In this document: positions 1 to 6,689 of the stretch, one piece after another | How the letters are laid out: the number at the start of each line of letters is the position of its first letter | Numbering within the stretch: position 1 is the stretch's first letter | Source: GCA-2730975 sp937893275 | GTDB lineage: Bacteria; Verrucomicrobiota; Verrucomicrobiia; Opitutales; Seribacteraceae | Direction of reading: 5' to 3' | DNA: 10,735 nt | Assembly (NCBI GenBank): GCA_963968595.1 | Contig: CAXAHJ010000118.1 | Span: 1-10,735, forward strand | Notes under the pieces: generated by a model | Databases searched by the model: none | What the model was told of the DNA's origin: nothing | What the model saw: only the letters and a program-made list of their open reading frames with translations | Made by a program: the position numbers and the translations under genes

Positions 1-3000
1 TCCTTGGATCTTCTCACGGCTGGTGGAATCACTGATTCCGGTGCCGTTGCGATTACCAACTTGGCAAAGTTCAACTCCACCGGAAATTCAATAGTTCTAG
101 GTGATGCAACTGCCGCGAATTTCGGAAGTCTCGATTTTGCCGGTTCCACAGTTACGATTACGGAAGCCAGTTCAACTCAGATTGCCGCTTCCGAAGCGAC
201 CGGGGCTTTGACCTTGGTTGCCGCTGGAGCGATTACTCAGTCCGGAGTGATCGACTCCATTTCCACCTCCAGCTTTAATGCCGGCGCCAACACCATTACT
301 TTGACTCAAGCCAATGACTTTGCCGGGGCTGTCAGCTTGACCAACACGGGAACCACCAATCTTGTGCAAGTCACGGATGCCAACGCCATAGATCTAGGAA
401 ATGTGAATGTTGGAGGTGCTCTTAATGTAACCTCAACAGGCACGATTACGGATACTGGGAACCTAACCGTTGTTGGCCTGGCCACCTTGGTTTCCGGAGG
501 TAACGCCATCACTCTTGGTGATGGAACGACCGCCAATTTCGGCAGCATTGATTTTGCCGGTTCCACAGTTGCAATCACTGAAGCCAGCGATATGTCAATT
601 GCCGAATCGGAAGCAACTGGAGCCCTGAGCCTTACGGCCAGTGGCGCCATCTCGCAAACAGGCCGAATAGACGCGGACAATACCTCGCTTTTCGATAATA
701 CCGGAGGCACGGACGCCGCCATTACTTTGGACAACGCAAACAACGACTTTACCGGTGCCGTAAGTGTAACTGCCTCCGATACCGGTAGTGACGTTTCTCT
801 TAAAGACGTCAACGCCATCGACCTCGGTGCCGTGTCCGTTGGCGATGCGCTTACAGTCTCCTCCACCGGAGCGATCACGGATAGTGCAAACATCACGGTC
901 GGCGGTTTGGCAACCGTGGGGTCTGGAGGTAACGCCATTACTCTTGGTGATGGAACAACCGCCAATTTTGGCAGCATTGATTTTGCCGGTTCCACCGTGG
1001 CGATTACCGAGGCTAGTGCAATGTCTCTAGCCGCATCTGAAGCAACCGGTGCATTGAGCCTGACTGCAAGCGGAGCAATCACCCAGACGGGAGCCATCGA
1101 TGCAGACGGCACTTCCAGTATCGCTGCCGGAGCCAATGCAATTACTCTTGATGCAGCAAATGACTTCACCGGTGCCGTTAGCTTAAGCAACACGGGTGCC
1201 GATGTTTCAATCACGGACGTAAACGCCTTGGACCTCGGAACAGTTGGAGTAGGACAAAATCTTACGGTAACGACTGGCGGAACTTTGTCTGATAGTGGAG
1301 TCGTTTCCGTTCCCGGATTAGCGACCATCGTTTCAACTGGCCAAACTGTCACTTTGGGTGACACGACTACAGCTAACTTCGGAAGCTTGGACTTTGCAGG
1401 AGCTGCGGTGACAATCACCGAGGACAGTGCCATGGCGATTGCAGGATCCGAAGCTACCGGAGCGTTGAGCTTGACTGCTAACGGAGCTATCACTCAAACG
1501 GGAGCTATAGATGCGGGCGGTACCTCGAGCTTCACTGCCGGAGCTAACGCAATTACGCTGACCCAAGCCACTAATGACTTTACCGGTTCCGTTTCCTTAA
1601 CTGGCGGAGTGACATCCTTGAAGGACGCGAACGACTTGACAGTGAGCTTGACGACAAGTGGAACTGCCGCTCTAACCGCTGTGAATAGCCTGACGGTAAA
1701 CGGAACCGTGAGCGGAGCGACCAGTGATTTGACAACTGCCGCCGCTGCTACGAGCTTCGGAGCTACGACAGTGAGTCGTAATCTTTCTGTGACAGCTTCC
1801 GGAGCGGTGAGCGATACGGATAAATTGGTCGTTGCCGGTACCACGACGATCAGCGCCACGGGTCAATCCGTGGAGTTGGACACTGCGACCAACGACTTTA
1901 CTGGAGCAGTGACGGTGACTGGCGGAGCGACGATCTTGAAGGACGCCAACGACTTGACGGTTAGCCTGACGACAAGCGGAACAACCGCTATCACCGCGGT
2001 GAATAGCTTGGCGGTGGACGGAACCGTCAGTGGAGCTACCAGCGATCTCTCAACCACCGCAGCTGCTACGAGCTTTGGAACGACTGCGGTGGGGCAGAAT
2101 CTGTCAGCGACGGCTTCTGGTAATATTTCCCAAACGGGTGCCTTGGATGTCGAAGCTACATCAATTTTTACTACACAGACGAACGATACCACAATCACTC
2201 TGACTAACGTCGCCAATGAGTTTACCGGTGCAGTCAGATTGATTTCGACCGACTCTGACAGTAATAATGAAGAAGCAGTCCAACTTACGAATTCGATCGC
2301 TACGATACTCGGAGGTTCGACTGAAAGTGGTTCTCTGGTTGTGGTTTCCAAGACTGGCAACATTTCGCAAACTGGATCACTGGATGTCGATACGACCTCG
2401 AGTTTCACTACGGAAGCTGATGATGCCGATATTACTCTCGGCCATACAAGCAACGCTTTGACTGGGGCTATTTCCTTGGTCAGTACTGACACTAACGCAG
2501 ATAATACTGAAATCGTTCAGTTGACGAACAACACTACCGGTGGAACAATTTTGGCCGGTAGTACTGAAACCGGCACCTTGTCCGTGACTTCCACCCTCGG
2601 AAACATTTCGCAAACAGGTGCGTTAAACGTCGGTTCTACTTCAAGCTTCTCGACGTCCGCTGATGATGGTGACATCACCTTGACTCACGCTAGCAACGCT
2701 CTTGTTGGTGCCATCTCTCTGGTTAGTACGGATACTAATGCAGACAACACGGAAGTCGTTCAGTTAATTAACAACACTACCGGCGGCACGATTTTGGGTG
2801 GTAGTACTGAAACCGGTACTTTATCCGTGACTTCCACGCTCGGTAGCATCACGCAGACCGGAGCCTTGAACATAGGTTCGACCGCAAGCTTTACGACTTC
2901 CGCAGACGATGCCGATATCACCTTGAATGAAGCCGCCAATGCACTAACGGGAGCTATTACTCTTATCAGCACGGACACCGATGCCGATGATGAAGAAGGA

Positions 3001-4275
3001 GTTGCCATCACCAACTCCATCGCCACTGTTCTAGGTGGTTCTACCCAGAGCGGAACGCTTTCTGTGACCTCTGCAAATGGTAACATCACCCAAACGGGAT
3101 CTTTGGATGTTGATGGAATAACTACTATATCTGCCGCGACTAACTCTATTACCTTGGATAACGCTGCCAACGACTTCACTGGAACAACTGGAGGCGTTGT
3201 CAATGTTACTGGCGGGGCAACGAGCCTCAAGGATGTCAATAACATAGACCTTGGACAGGTTTCGACAAGTACCCTTGATCTTGTCGCTGGTACTGAAGTA
3301 ACTGATGATGCGCAAACCGCTACTGTAACTGGTGCCACTAAGGTTGAGGCAGGTACCAATATTGTTCTTGATACAGCATCTAATACCTTTGGAGAGCTAA
3401 CCCTCAAGGCAGGCAATGAAATTGCAATTAGAGAGACCGGCAGCATGTCAGGCACTGCTGCTGCTCAATCTCTTCAAGCACGAGCCACCACTGGTATTGA
3501 ATTCAAGTCTGGAACGGCCGTATCGAAATTGGCTGCTCTTTCCGATGCTGGAGATATCAAAATTGCTAATACAGGAGGTTTGACTATCTCTCCCGTTGCC
3601 TCATTTACCAACAACTTAGGGCTCTCCGGAATTGAACTTTCCGGCGGGGCTGAAGCCAAAGTAGAGGTCTTGACGCAAAGCCCAATAACAGTGGACGCTC
3701 CAATTACGAATGAAACAGTCGGTAAGATTATACTTGCTGCTCAAGGTACCTCAGCCACTGACGACGTTACCATTAATTCGACCATTACCGGAGACGCAGT
3801 AGAGGTATATGCAGGTGATACAATAACACTAAGTTCTACCGCATCTCTTCAAGTCAAGGATGCGGCAGCCACCTATACTTCCCTGCAGGTTCATGACGTT
3901 ACCTCTACTCGCGGTTATGGCACAACAAAACTTCATTACGGTACCAATTATGATGCCGGAACGCTTTCCGCAGGTTTTGCTTTGGCGGACGACGTAGTTA
4001 TTTCTGATCTCGCTACGCTAGAAAGTATTTTAGAAATTAATCATGTAAGTAGTACCAAGCTTGTTATTTACGGTCCTAGCCGCCGTTTGCTGTACGTTAC
4101 GGATGATCAAAATCAAGAGTACTTCATTGCCTTGGATCCATCGGTGGAGCTTGCGGGCGAATGGAATCGTTCCGATATGGGTAACATCTTCATTTCCAAT
4201 GAACTTACTACCGGTTCCTTCTTCCAGTCGGAGGAAGTAGGAACTATTGAGATCGAAGAGCTTGAGGAAAAGTAA
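1..4275 (+). CDS. Giant filamentous-haemagglutinin-like repeat surface protein, C-terminal part (5' end outside window)
   Basis: The frame is open from the first base to a TAA at 4273-4275, giving 1424 codons with no convincing start, so the gene is cut by the window edge. The product is rich in Thr, Ser, Ala, Gly, Asp and Asn. I see no cysteine and only one tryptophan (in GEWNRS near the C-terminus), which is typical of exported beta-solenoid adhesins. Short beta-strand modules recur, such as GALSLTASGAITQTG, NDFTGAVSL and ANFGSIDFAGSTV. They form three successive repeat families up to about residue 1030, then degenerate solenoid-like sequence to about residue 1300, then a non-repetitive tail ending EIEELEEK. 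I see no autotransporter barrel, PEP-CTERM motif or LPXTG motif in the C-terminus, so the mode of export or anchoring is unknown. A TPS secretion domain or signal peptide, if any, would lie upstream. Adhesin, S-layer-like or other surface roles are all possible. Confidence 0.93.
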   Translation, partial: SLDLLTAGGITDSGAVAITNLAKFNSTGNSIVLGDATAANFGSLDFAGSTVTITEASSTQIAASEATGALTLVAAGAITQSGVIDSISTSSFNAGANTITLTQANDFAGAVSLTNTGTTNLVQVTDANAIDLGNVNVGGALNVTSTGTITDTGNLTVVGLATLVSGGNAITLGDGTTANFGSIDFAGSTVAITEASDMSIAESEATGALSLTASGAISQTGRIDADNTSLFDNTGGTDAAITLDNANNDFTGAVSVTASDTGSDVSLKDVNAIDLGAVSVGDALTVSSTGAITDSANITVGGLATVGSGGNAITLGDGTTANFGSIDFAGSTVAITEASAMSLAASEATGALSLTASGAITQTGAIDADGTSSIAAGANAITLDAANDFTGAVSLSNTGADVSITDVNALDLGTVGVGQNLTVTTGGTLSDSGVVSVPGLATIVSTGQTVTLGDTTTANFGSLDFAGAAVTITEDSAMAIAGSEATGALSLTANGAITQTGAIDAGGTSSFTAGANAITLTQATNDFTGSVSLTGGVTSLKDANDLTVSLTTSGTAALTAVNSLTVNGTVSGATSDLTTAAAATSFGATTVSRNLSVTASGAVSDTDKLVVAGTTTISATGQSVELDTATNDFTGAVTVTGGATILKDANDLTVSLTTSGTTAITAVNSLAVDGTVSGATSDLSTTAAATSFGTTAVGQNLSATASGNISQTGALDVEATSIFTTQTNDTTITLTNVANEFTGAVRLISTDSDSNNEEAVQLTNSIATILGGSTESGSLVVVSKTGNISQTGSLDVDTTSSFTTEADDADITLGHTSNALTGAISLVSTDTNADNTEIVQLTNNTTGGTILAGSTETGTLSVTSTLGNISQTGALNVGSTSSFSTSADDGDITLTHASNALVGAISLVSTDTNADNTEVVQLINNTTGGTILGGSTETGTLSVTSTLGSITQTGALNIGSTASFTTSADDADITLNEAANALTGAITLISTDTDADDEEGVAITNSIATVLGGSTQSGTLSVTSANGNITQTGSLDVDGITTISAATNSITLDNAANDFTGTTGGVVNVTGGATSLKDVNNIDLGQVSTSTLDLVAGTEVTDDAQTATVTGATKVEAGTNIVLDTASNTFGELTLKAGNEIAIRETGSMSGTAAAQSLQARATTGIEFKSGTAVSKLAALSDAGDIKIANTGGLTISPVASFTNNLGLSGIELSGGAEAKVEVLTQSPITVDAPITNETVGKIILAAQGTSATDDVTINSTITGDAVEVYAGDTITLSSTASLQVKDAAATYTSLQVHDVTSTRGYGTTKLHYGTNYDAGTLSAGFALADDVVISDLATLESILEINHVSSTKLVIYGPSRRLLYVTDDQNQEYFIALDPSVELAGEWNRSDMGNIFISNELTTGSFFQSEEVGTIEIEELEEK
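100..1572 (+). repeat. Repeat family A: four in-frame units of about 137-143 aa
   Basis: Units are anchored on the glycine codon of LGD(G/T)TTANFGS(I/L)DFAG, at 100, 517, 946 and 1357. The spacings are 417, 429 and 411 nt, all multiples of three. Each unit continues with ITEAS, SEATGALSLTA, GAI(T/S)QTG, NDFTGAVS and a D(V/A)NA(I/L)DLG segment, although the fourth copy runs into family B before finishing. Units 2 and 3 are the most alike in DNA; for example, 541-566 and 970-995 are identical. The length variation falls in the loop after QTG-IDAD. Confidence 0.9.
1573..2118 (+). repeat. Repeat family B: two units of 106 aa (second incomplete)
   Basis: Copies begin at the NDFTG codons at 1573 and 1891, exactly 318 nt apart. 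Both carry LKDANDLTVSLTTSGT, AVNSL.V(N/D)GTVSGATSDL and AAATSFG.T. The second copy passes directly into family C at 2119. The NDFTG and VGQNL(T/S) modules are shared with family A, so B looks like a rearranged derivative of the same coil set rather than an unrelated domain. Confidence 0.87.
2119..3078 (+). repeat. Repeat family C: four units of 79, 81, 81 and 79 aa with acidic loops
   Basis: Units start at the Gly codon of G(N/S)I(S/T)QTG, at 2119, 2356, 2599 and 2842. A fifth partial copy starts at 3079. The order inside each unit is QTG(A/S)L(D/N)(V/I), TTSADDADITL-like, (N/S)(E/A)(F/L).GA(I/V).L(I/V)STD, an acidic loop, QLTN, (I/V)LGGST(E/Q)(S/T)G, and (L/S)VVS or LSVTS. The first and fourth units share SIAT.LGGST, while units 2 and 3 share NNTTGGTIL, so the array has an outer/inner symmetry. 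Third-base changes are frequent while the protein is kept. Confidence 0.9.
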
Positions 4276-4501
4276 TCCTACAGCCCAGCCAACTTTAGCT
4301 ACATTCTAGGAATTTGTCTGCTTGTTTTTAGCAGGTTACTGATTCGCCATTGTCGTTTTCCCTCAATCTAGCTAACTTGGTTACCAGCTCCTTTGCCCAT
4401 TCAGTTGCAGAAGGGTAGTTTGAAGCCTCGGTTCCCGAACCCAGACAGATGCCTTTCGAAATTTGATTATTCCGAGATTTAAGGCTACTGCGGTGAAGAG
4501 G
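4276..4501. other. Convergent intergenic region, no gene seen
   Basis: This is a 226-bp gap between the stop of the repeat protein and the stop of the dehydrogenase. The only structures I can see are a 5-bp hairpin (CTGCT at 4318-4322 with AGCAG at 4330-4334, with the T-rich tract in the loop rather than after the stem) and a bulged AGCT hairpin at about 4370-4389. Neither has the stem-plus-U-tract form of an intrinsic terminator. No coding or RNA gene can be supported here. Confidence 0.5.
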
Positions 4502-5194
4502 CTAGGGTGCGGTGACGGAACTTCCGTTGTCTGACCGACCTAGGCTCGCCAAGGCGGGTACTGCCGTCCTAGCCCAATCCTCGGGGGAATGATAGCCTGC
4601 GGCGGCTTCCCCGAAGCAGGAGCGGAGCATGTCGGTGTCGATGATGCCGGGATTGAAGGCGACTGCTGCGAGGCCGCTCGGTAATTCTTGGGATAGGGAC
4701 TGAGTAAGGCCTTCGATCGCCCACTTCGTGGCACAGTAAGGGGCTACCTCCGGTGCGGTGGAGCGACCCCAGTAGGAACTGAAGTTGGCGATGACGCCAC
4801 GCCCGGCATCCTCCATGGCTGGCAGAAAGGCCCGAATGGAGTTGTGAACACCCCCTAAGTTTACAGCGAGAATTTTGGCGAACTCCTCGGGAGAAATATC
4901 CTTTAGCGGAGCATTGGCGTTCATGAGAGCTGCATTGTTGACGAGCAGGCTGGGTGCGCCGAGGTTGTCGATGACTGTTTTCGCGAAAGAGTGCATGGCT
5001 GCATCCTCGGTGACGTTCACCGCTTGGAAGATGTGAGGATTGCCCAATTCCTCAGCCAGGGTGGCAATCGCCTCTGCAGTCCTCGCACAACCGGCAACTT
5101 TCCAGCCCTTTCGTGCGAATTCCAAAGCAATGGCTCGACCCAATCCTCTGGAGCATCCGGTAATGCAGACTGTGCCTGCGGGTACGGCGATCAT
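4502..5194 (-). CDS. Short-chain dehydrogenase/reductase (SDR), classical type
   Basis: This 230-aa protein is an NAD(P)-dependent oxidoreductase with a Rossmann fold. The cofactor motif TGCSRGLG is at residues 12-19, NNAA at 86-89, the catalytic Ser around 139-140 (NFSS), YCATK with Tyr153 and Lys157, and NPG at 181-183. The length is close to the 240-250 aa usual for classical SDRs. The glycine-motif arginine (R16) and the basic/small residues after the second strand (ARTAE) hint at NADPH preference, which is an inference. The substrate cannot be read from sequence. The ATG at 5194-5192 overlaps the TGA of the upstream small gene (ATGA), which fixes the start and suggests translational coupling. 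There is no separate Shine-Dalgarno sequence. Confidence 0.93.
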   Translation of the reverse strand: MIAVPAGTVCITGCSRGLGRAIALEFARKGWKVAGCARTAEAIATLAEELGNPHIFQAVNVTEDAAMHSFAKTVIDNLGAPSLLVNNAALMNANAPLKDISPEEFAKILAVNLGGVHNSIRAFLPAMEDAGRGVIANFSSYWGRSTAPEVAPYCATKWAIEGLTQSLSQELPSGLAAVAFNPGIIDTDMLRSCFGEAAAGYHSPEDWARTAVPALASLGRSDNGSSVTAP

Positions 5195-5379
5195 GGCTGA
5201 GTAGAAGTCTTGCCAGGTTGATCCACAGCTCCCGGGCCTTTATGGTGAGGCGGTTGGCGAGACAGGTTCCAGTGGGCATAGAACCAAATGACGGCGAATA
5301 GGGTTCCCAGACCGATGATGATCATCCACTCGACTGGACTTTTTTTTCGTTTGGCCTGCGTGGCGATTTCTTCAGTCAT
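5191..5379 (-). CDS. Small single-span membrane protein of unknown function (62 aa)
   Basis: I do not recognise a family. The product has a short charged N-terminus containing KRKK (residues 11-13 and neighbours), one hydrophobic segment at about residues 18-37 (WMIIIGLGTLFAVIWFYAHW), and a Pro/His/Gly-rich polar tail. By the positive-inside rule the N-terminus should be cytoplasmic. It starts 18 nt after the CCA end of tRNA-Val and ends in a 4-nt overlap with the SDR, so all three are probably on one transcript. A run of eight A residues on the coding strand encodes the lysines and could be slippage-prone. The ATG at 5379 was chosen because any longer version of the frame would run through the tRNA. 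The tight coupling to the SDR is the main reason to believe the gene is real. Confidence 0.7.
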   Translation of the reverse strand: MTEEIATQAKRKKSPVEWMIIIGLGTLFAVIWFYAHWNLSRQPPHHKGPGAVDQPGKTSTQP

Positions 5380-5397
5380 GGCCTTATTGAAAGTAAA

Positions 5398-5474
5398 TGG
5401 TGGGAGATACTGGATTCGAACCAGCGACCTCATGCGTGTCATGCATGCGCTCTAACCAACTGAGCTAATCCCCC
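5398..5474 (-). tRNA. tRNA-Val (anticodon GAC)
   Basis: This is a complete cloverleaf on the minus strand. The seven-pair acceptor stem is GGGGGAT with ATCTCCC (one G-T pair), followed by discriminator A73 and an encoded CCA at 5400-5398. The D arm is GCTC/GAGC with an AGTTGGTTA loop. The anticodon stem is CATGC/GCATG with the loop ATGACAC, placing GAC at 5440-5438 (U33 and A37 present). The variable loop is AGGTC. The T arm is GCTGG-TTCGAAT-CCAGT. GAC reads the valine codons GUC and GUU. The 3' end lies 18 nt before the next start codon, so the mature end must be cut from a tRNA-mRNA precursor if the two are co-transcribed. Confidence 0.96.
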
Positions 5475-5489
5475 CTGTAGAAGAAAGCT

Positions 5490-5522
5490 ATTCTAAAATG
5501 AGCATGGAAGGTGGCTTGTCAA
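5490..5522 (-). promoter_or_regulatory. Candidate promoter for the tRNA-Val unit
   Basis: A perfect -35 consensus TTGACA reads on the minus strand at 5522-5517, and TAGAAT (5 of 6 to TATAAT) at 5495-5490. The -10 lies about 15 nt before the mature tRNA 5' end, which is the right place. The 21-nt spacer is longer than the usual 16-18 and lowers confidence. Confidence 0.35.
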
Positions 5523-5561
5523 CGAAAGGTTGAAGTTGTGATTGCAGCTTGTACCTTTTCT

Positions 5562-5567
5562 TACAAT
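5562..5567 (+). promoter_or_regulatory. Possible -10 element for gmd-fcl
   Basis: TACAAT matches the sigma-70 -10 consensus at 5 of 6 positions and lies about 90 nt upstream of the gmd start, in the divergent gap with the tRNA unit. No good -35 sits 16-18 nt upstream, so this could be chance. A small GGTTA/TAACC hairpin (5625-5640) lies just before the start codon in the presumed leader. Confidence 0.22.
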
Positions 5568-5657
5568 CGATTTAAAGGCCAAATGGATATGATGTCGGGA
5601 ATTTGAGAGAGTCGGTTCTTTACGGGTTACCCATCTAACCGGTAGCATTCTCCAAGC

Positions 5658-6671
5658 ATGAAAAAAGCGTTGATTACCGGTATAACCGGACAGGATGGCT
5701 CGTATTTAGCTGAGTTTCTTTTGGAAAAGGGGTACGAGGTGCATGGGATCGTGCGGAGGGCATCGACTTTCAATACAAGTCGTTTGGATCATCTCTACAA
5801 GGACCCCTTGTTGGATGATACGCGACTCTACCTGCATTACGGGGACTTGGCGGATGCCGTTCAAATGGTCAAGCTGCTCTACCAATTGCAACCTGATGAA
5901 ATTTACAATCTGGGAGCCCAAAGCCACGTGCGCGTTTCCTTTGATGTGCCCGAGTATACCGGTGACGTTACCGGCTTGGGAGCCGTAAGAATCTTGGAGG
6001 CAGTTCGCGAGGCGGGTTTGGTGGAAAAAGTGCGTTACTACCAAGCTTCTTCTTCCGAAATGTTCGGCAAGGTGCAGGAAGTGCCCCAGAAGGAAACGAC
6101 TCCTTTATGGCCTCGTTCTCCGTATGGTTGTGCCAAGGTCTTCGCCCATTGGCTGACGATCAACTACCGTGAGTCCTATGGGTTGCACGCCAGCAGCGGA
6201 ATTTTGTTCAATCACGAGTCTCCCAGACGCGGAGAAACTTTTGTCACTCGCAAGATCACTCGTGCCGCCACACGTATAAAGTTGGGTCTCCAGAACAAGT
6301 TGATACTCGGCAATCTAGATGCCAAGCGCGACTGGGGTTATGCGAAGGAGTACGTCGAGGCCATGTGGTTGATGCTTCAGCAGGATGTTCCTGATGATTA
6401 TGTCATTGCCACGAATGAAACTCATACCGTGCAAGAGTTCTTGGATGAAACTTTCGCCTATTTGGGCTTGGATTCTGCAGAATTCGTTGGGTTCGACGAG
6501 AAATATGAACGTCCCGCCGAGGTCGACTTGCTGATAGGCGATGCCTCCAAGGCGAAGGAGAATCTGGGCTGGGAGCCAAAGGTGACTTTCAAGGAATTGG
6601 CCCACATTATGGTCGATGCCGACATGAAACTGGCTGAGAATGAGCTAGCGTTGCAAAATGCAACTACCTGA
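5658..6671 (+). CDS. gmd: GDP-mannose 4,6-dehydratase
   Basis: This cytoplasmic enzyme converts GDP-D-mannose to GDP-4-keto-6-deoxy-D-mannose, the first step to GDP-L-fucose and related deoxysugars. It is an extended SDR. The NADP-binding GITGQDG is at residues 8-14, the family signature RRAS.FNT.R around 33-42, GAQSHV at 86-91, SSSEMFG at 131-137 (catalytic Ser/Thr position and Glu134), and YGCAK with Tyr156 and Lys160. NHESPRRGETFVTRKI (185-200) and the DAKRDWGYAKEYV block (221-233) are hallmarks of Gmd. At 337 aa it is slightly shorter than the 345-375 aa common in the family, but no motif is missing. The start fits the Rossmann N-terminus exactly (MKKALITG), although no Shine-Dalgarno precedes it. 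It is followed after 18 nt by fcl. Confidence 0.98.
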   Translation: MKKALITGITGQDGSYLAEFLLEKGYEVHGIVRRASTFNTSRLDHLYKDPLLDDTRLYLHYGDLADAVQMVKLLYQLQPDEIYNLGAQSHVRVSFDVPEYTGDVTGLGAVRILEAVREAGLVEKVRYYQASSSEMFGKVQEVPQKETTPLWPRSPYGCAKVFAHWLTINYRESYGLHASSGILFNHESPRRGETFVTRKITRAATRIKLGLQNKLILGNLDAKRDWGYAKEYVEAMWLMLQQDVPDDYVIATNETHTVQEFLDETFAYLGLDSAEFVGFDEKYERPAEVDLLIGDASKAKENLGWEPKVTFKELAHIMVDADMKLAENELALQNATT

Positions 6672-6689
6672 ACATTTAGGCATACCTGC

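Noticed and set aside
306..1493. Long open frame (395 codons) on the minus strand within the repeat gene, with further antisense frames at 1494-1859, 1863-2492 and 2760-3455
   Set aside because: The repeated codon pattern of the sense gene simply avoids reverse-strand stops. The translations are Pro/Val/Ala/Ser-rich mirrors of the repeats, with no domain and no separate signal.
100..3078. Regular repeats considered as a CRISPR array or tandem DNA satellite
   Set aside because: All periods are multiples of three, the frame is open throughout, and conservation is at protein level with synonymous drift, so these are protein repeats.
4316..4336. Hairpin after the repeat gene as an intrinsic terminator
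   Set aside because: The stem has only five Watson-Crick pairs plus wobbles, and the T-rich tract is in the loop instead of following the stem.
5380..5442. N-terminal extension of the small membrane protein to 5442
   Set aside because: It would be translated through the tRNA-Val sequence. The internal ATG at 5379 is the first one clear of the tRNA.
5398..5474. Reading the tRNA as tRNA-Met because of its CAT triplets
   Set aside because: The CAT triplets lie in the anticodon stem. With U33 and a 7-nt loop, the anticodon is unambiguously GAC (Val).
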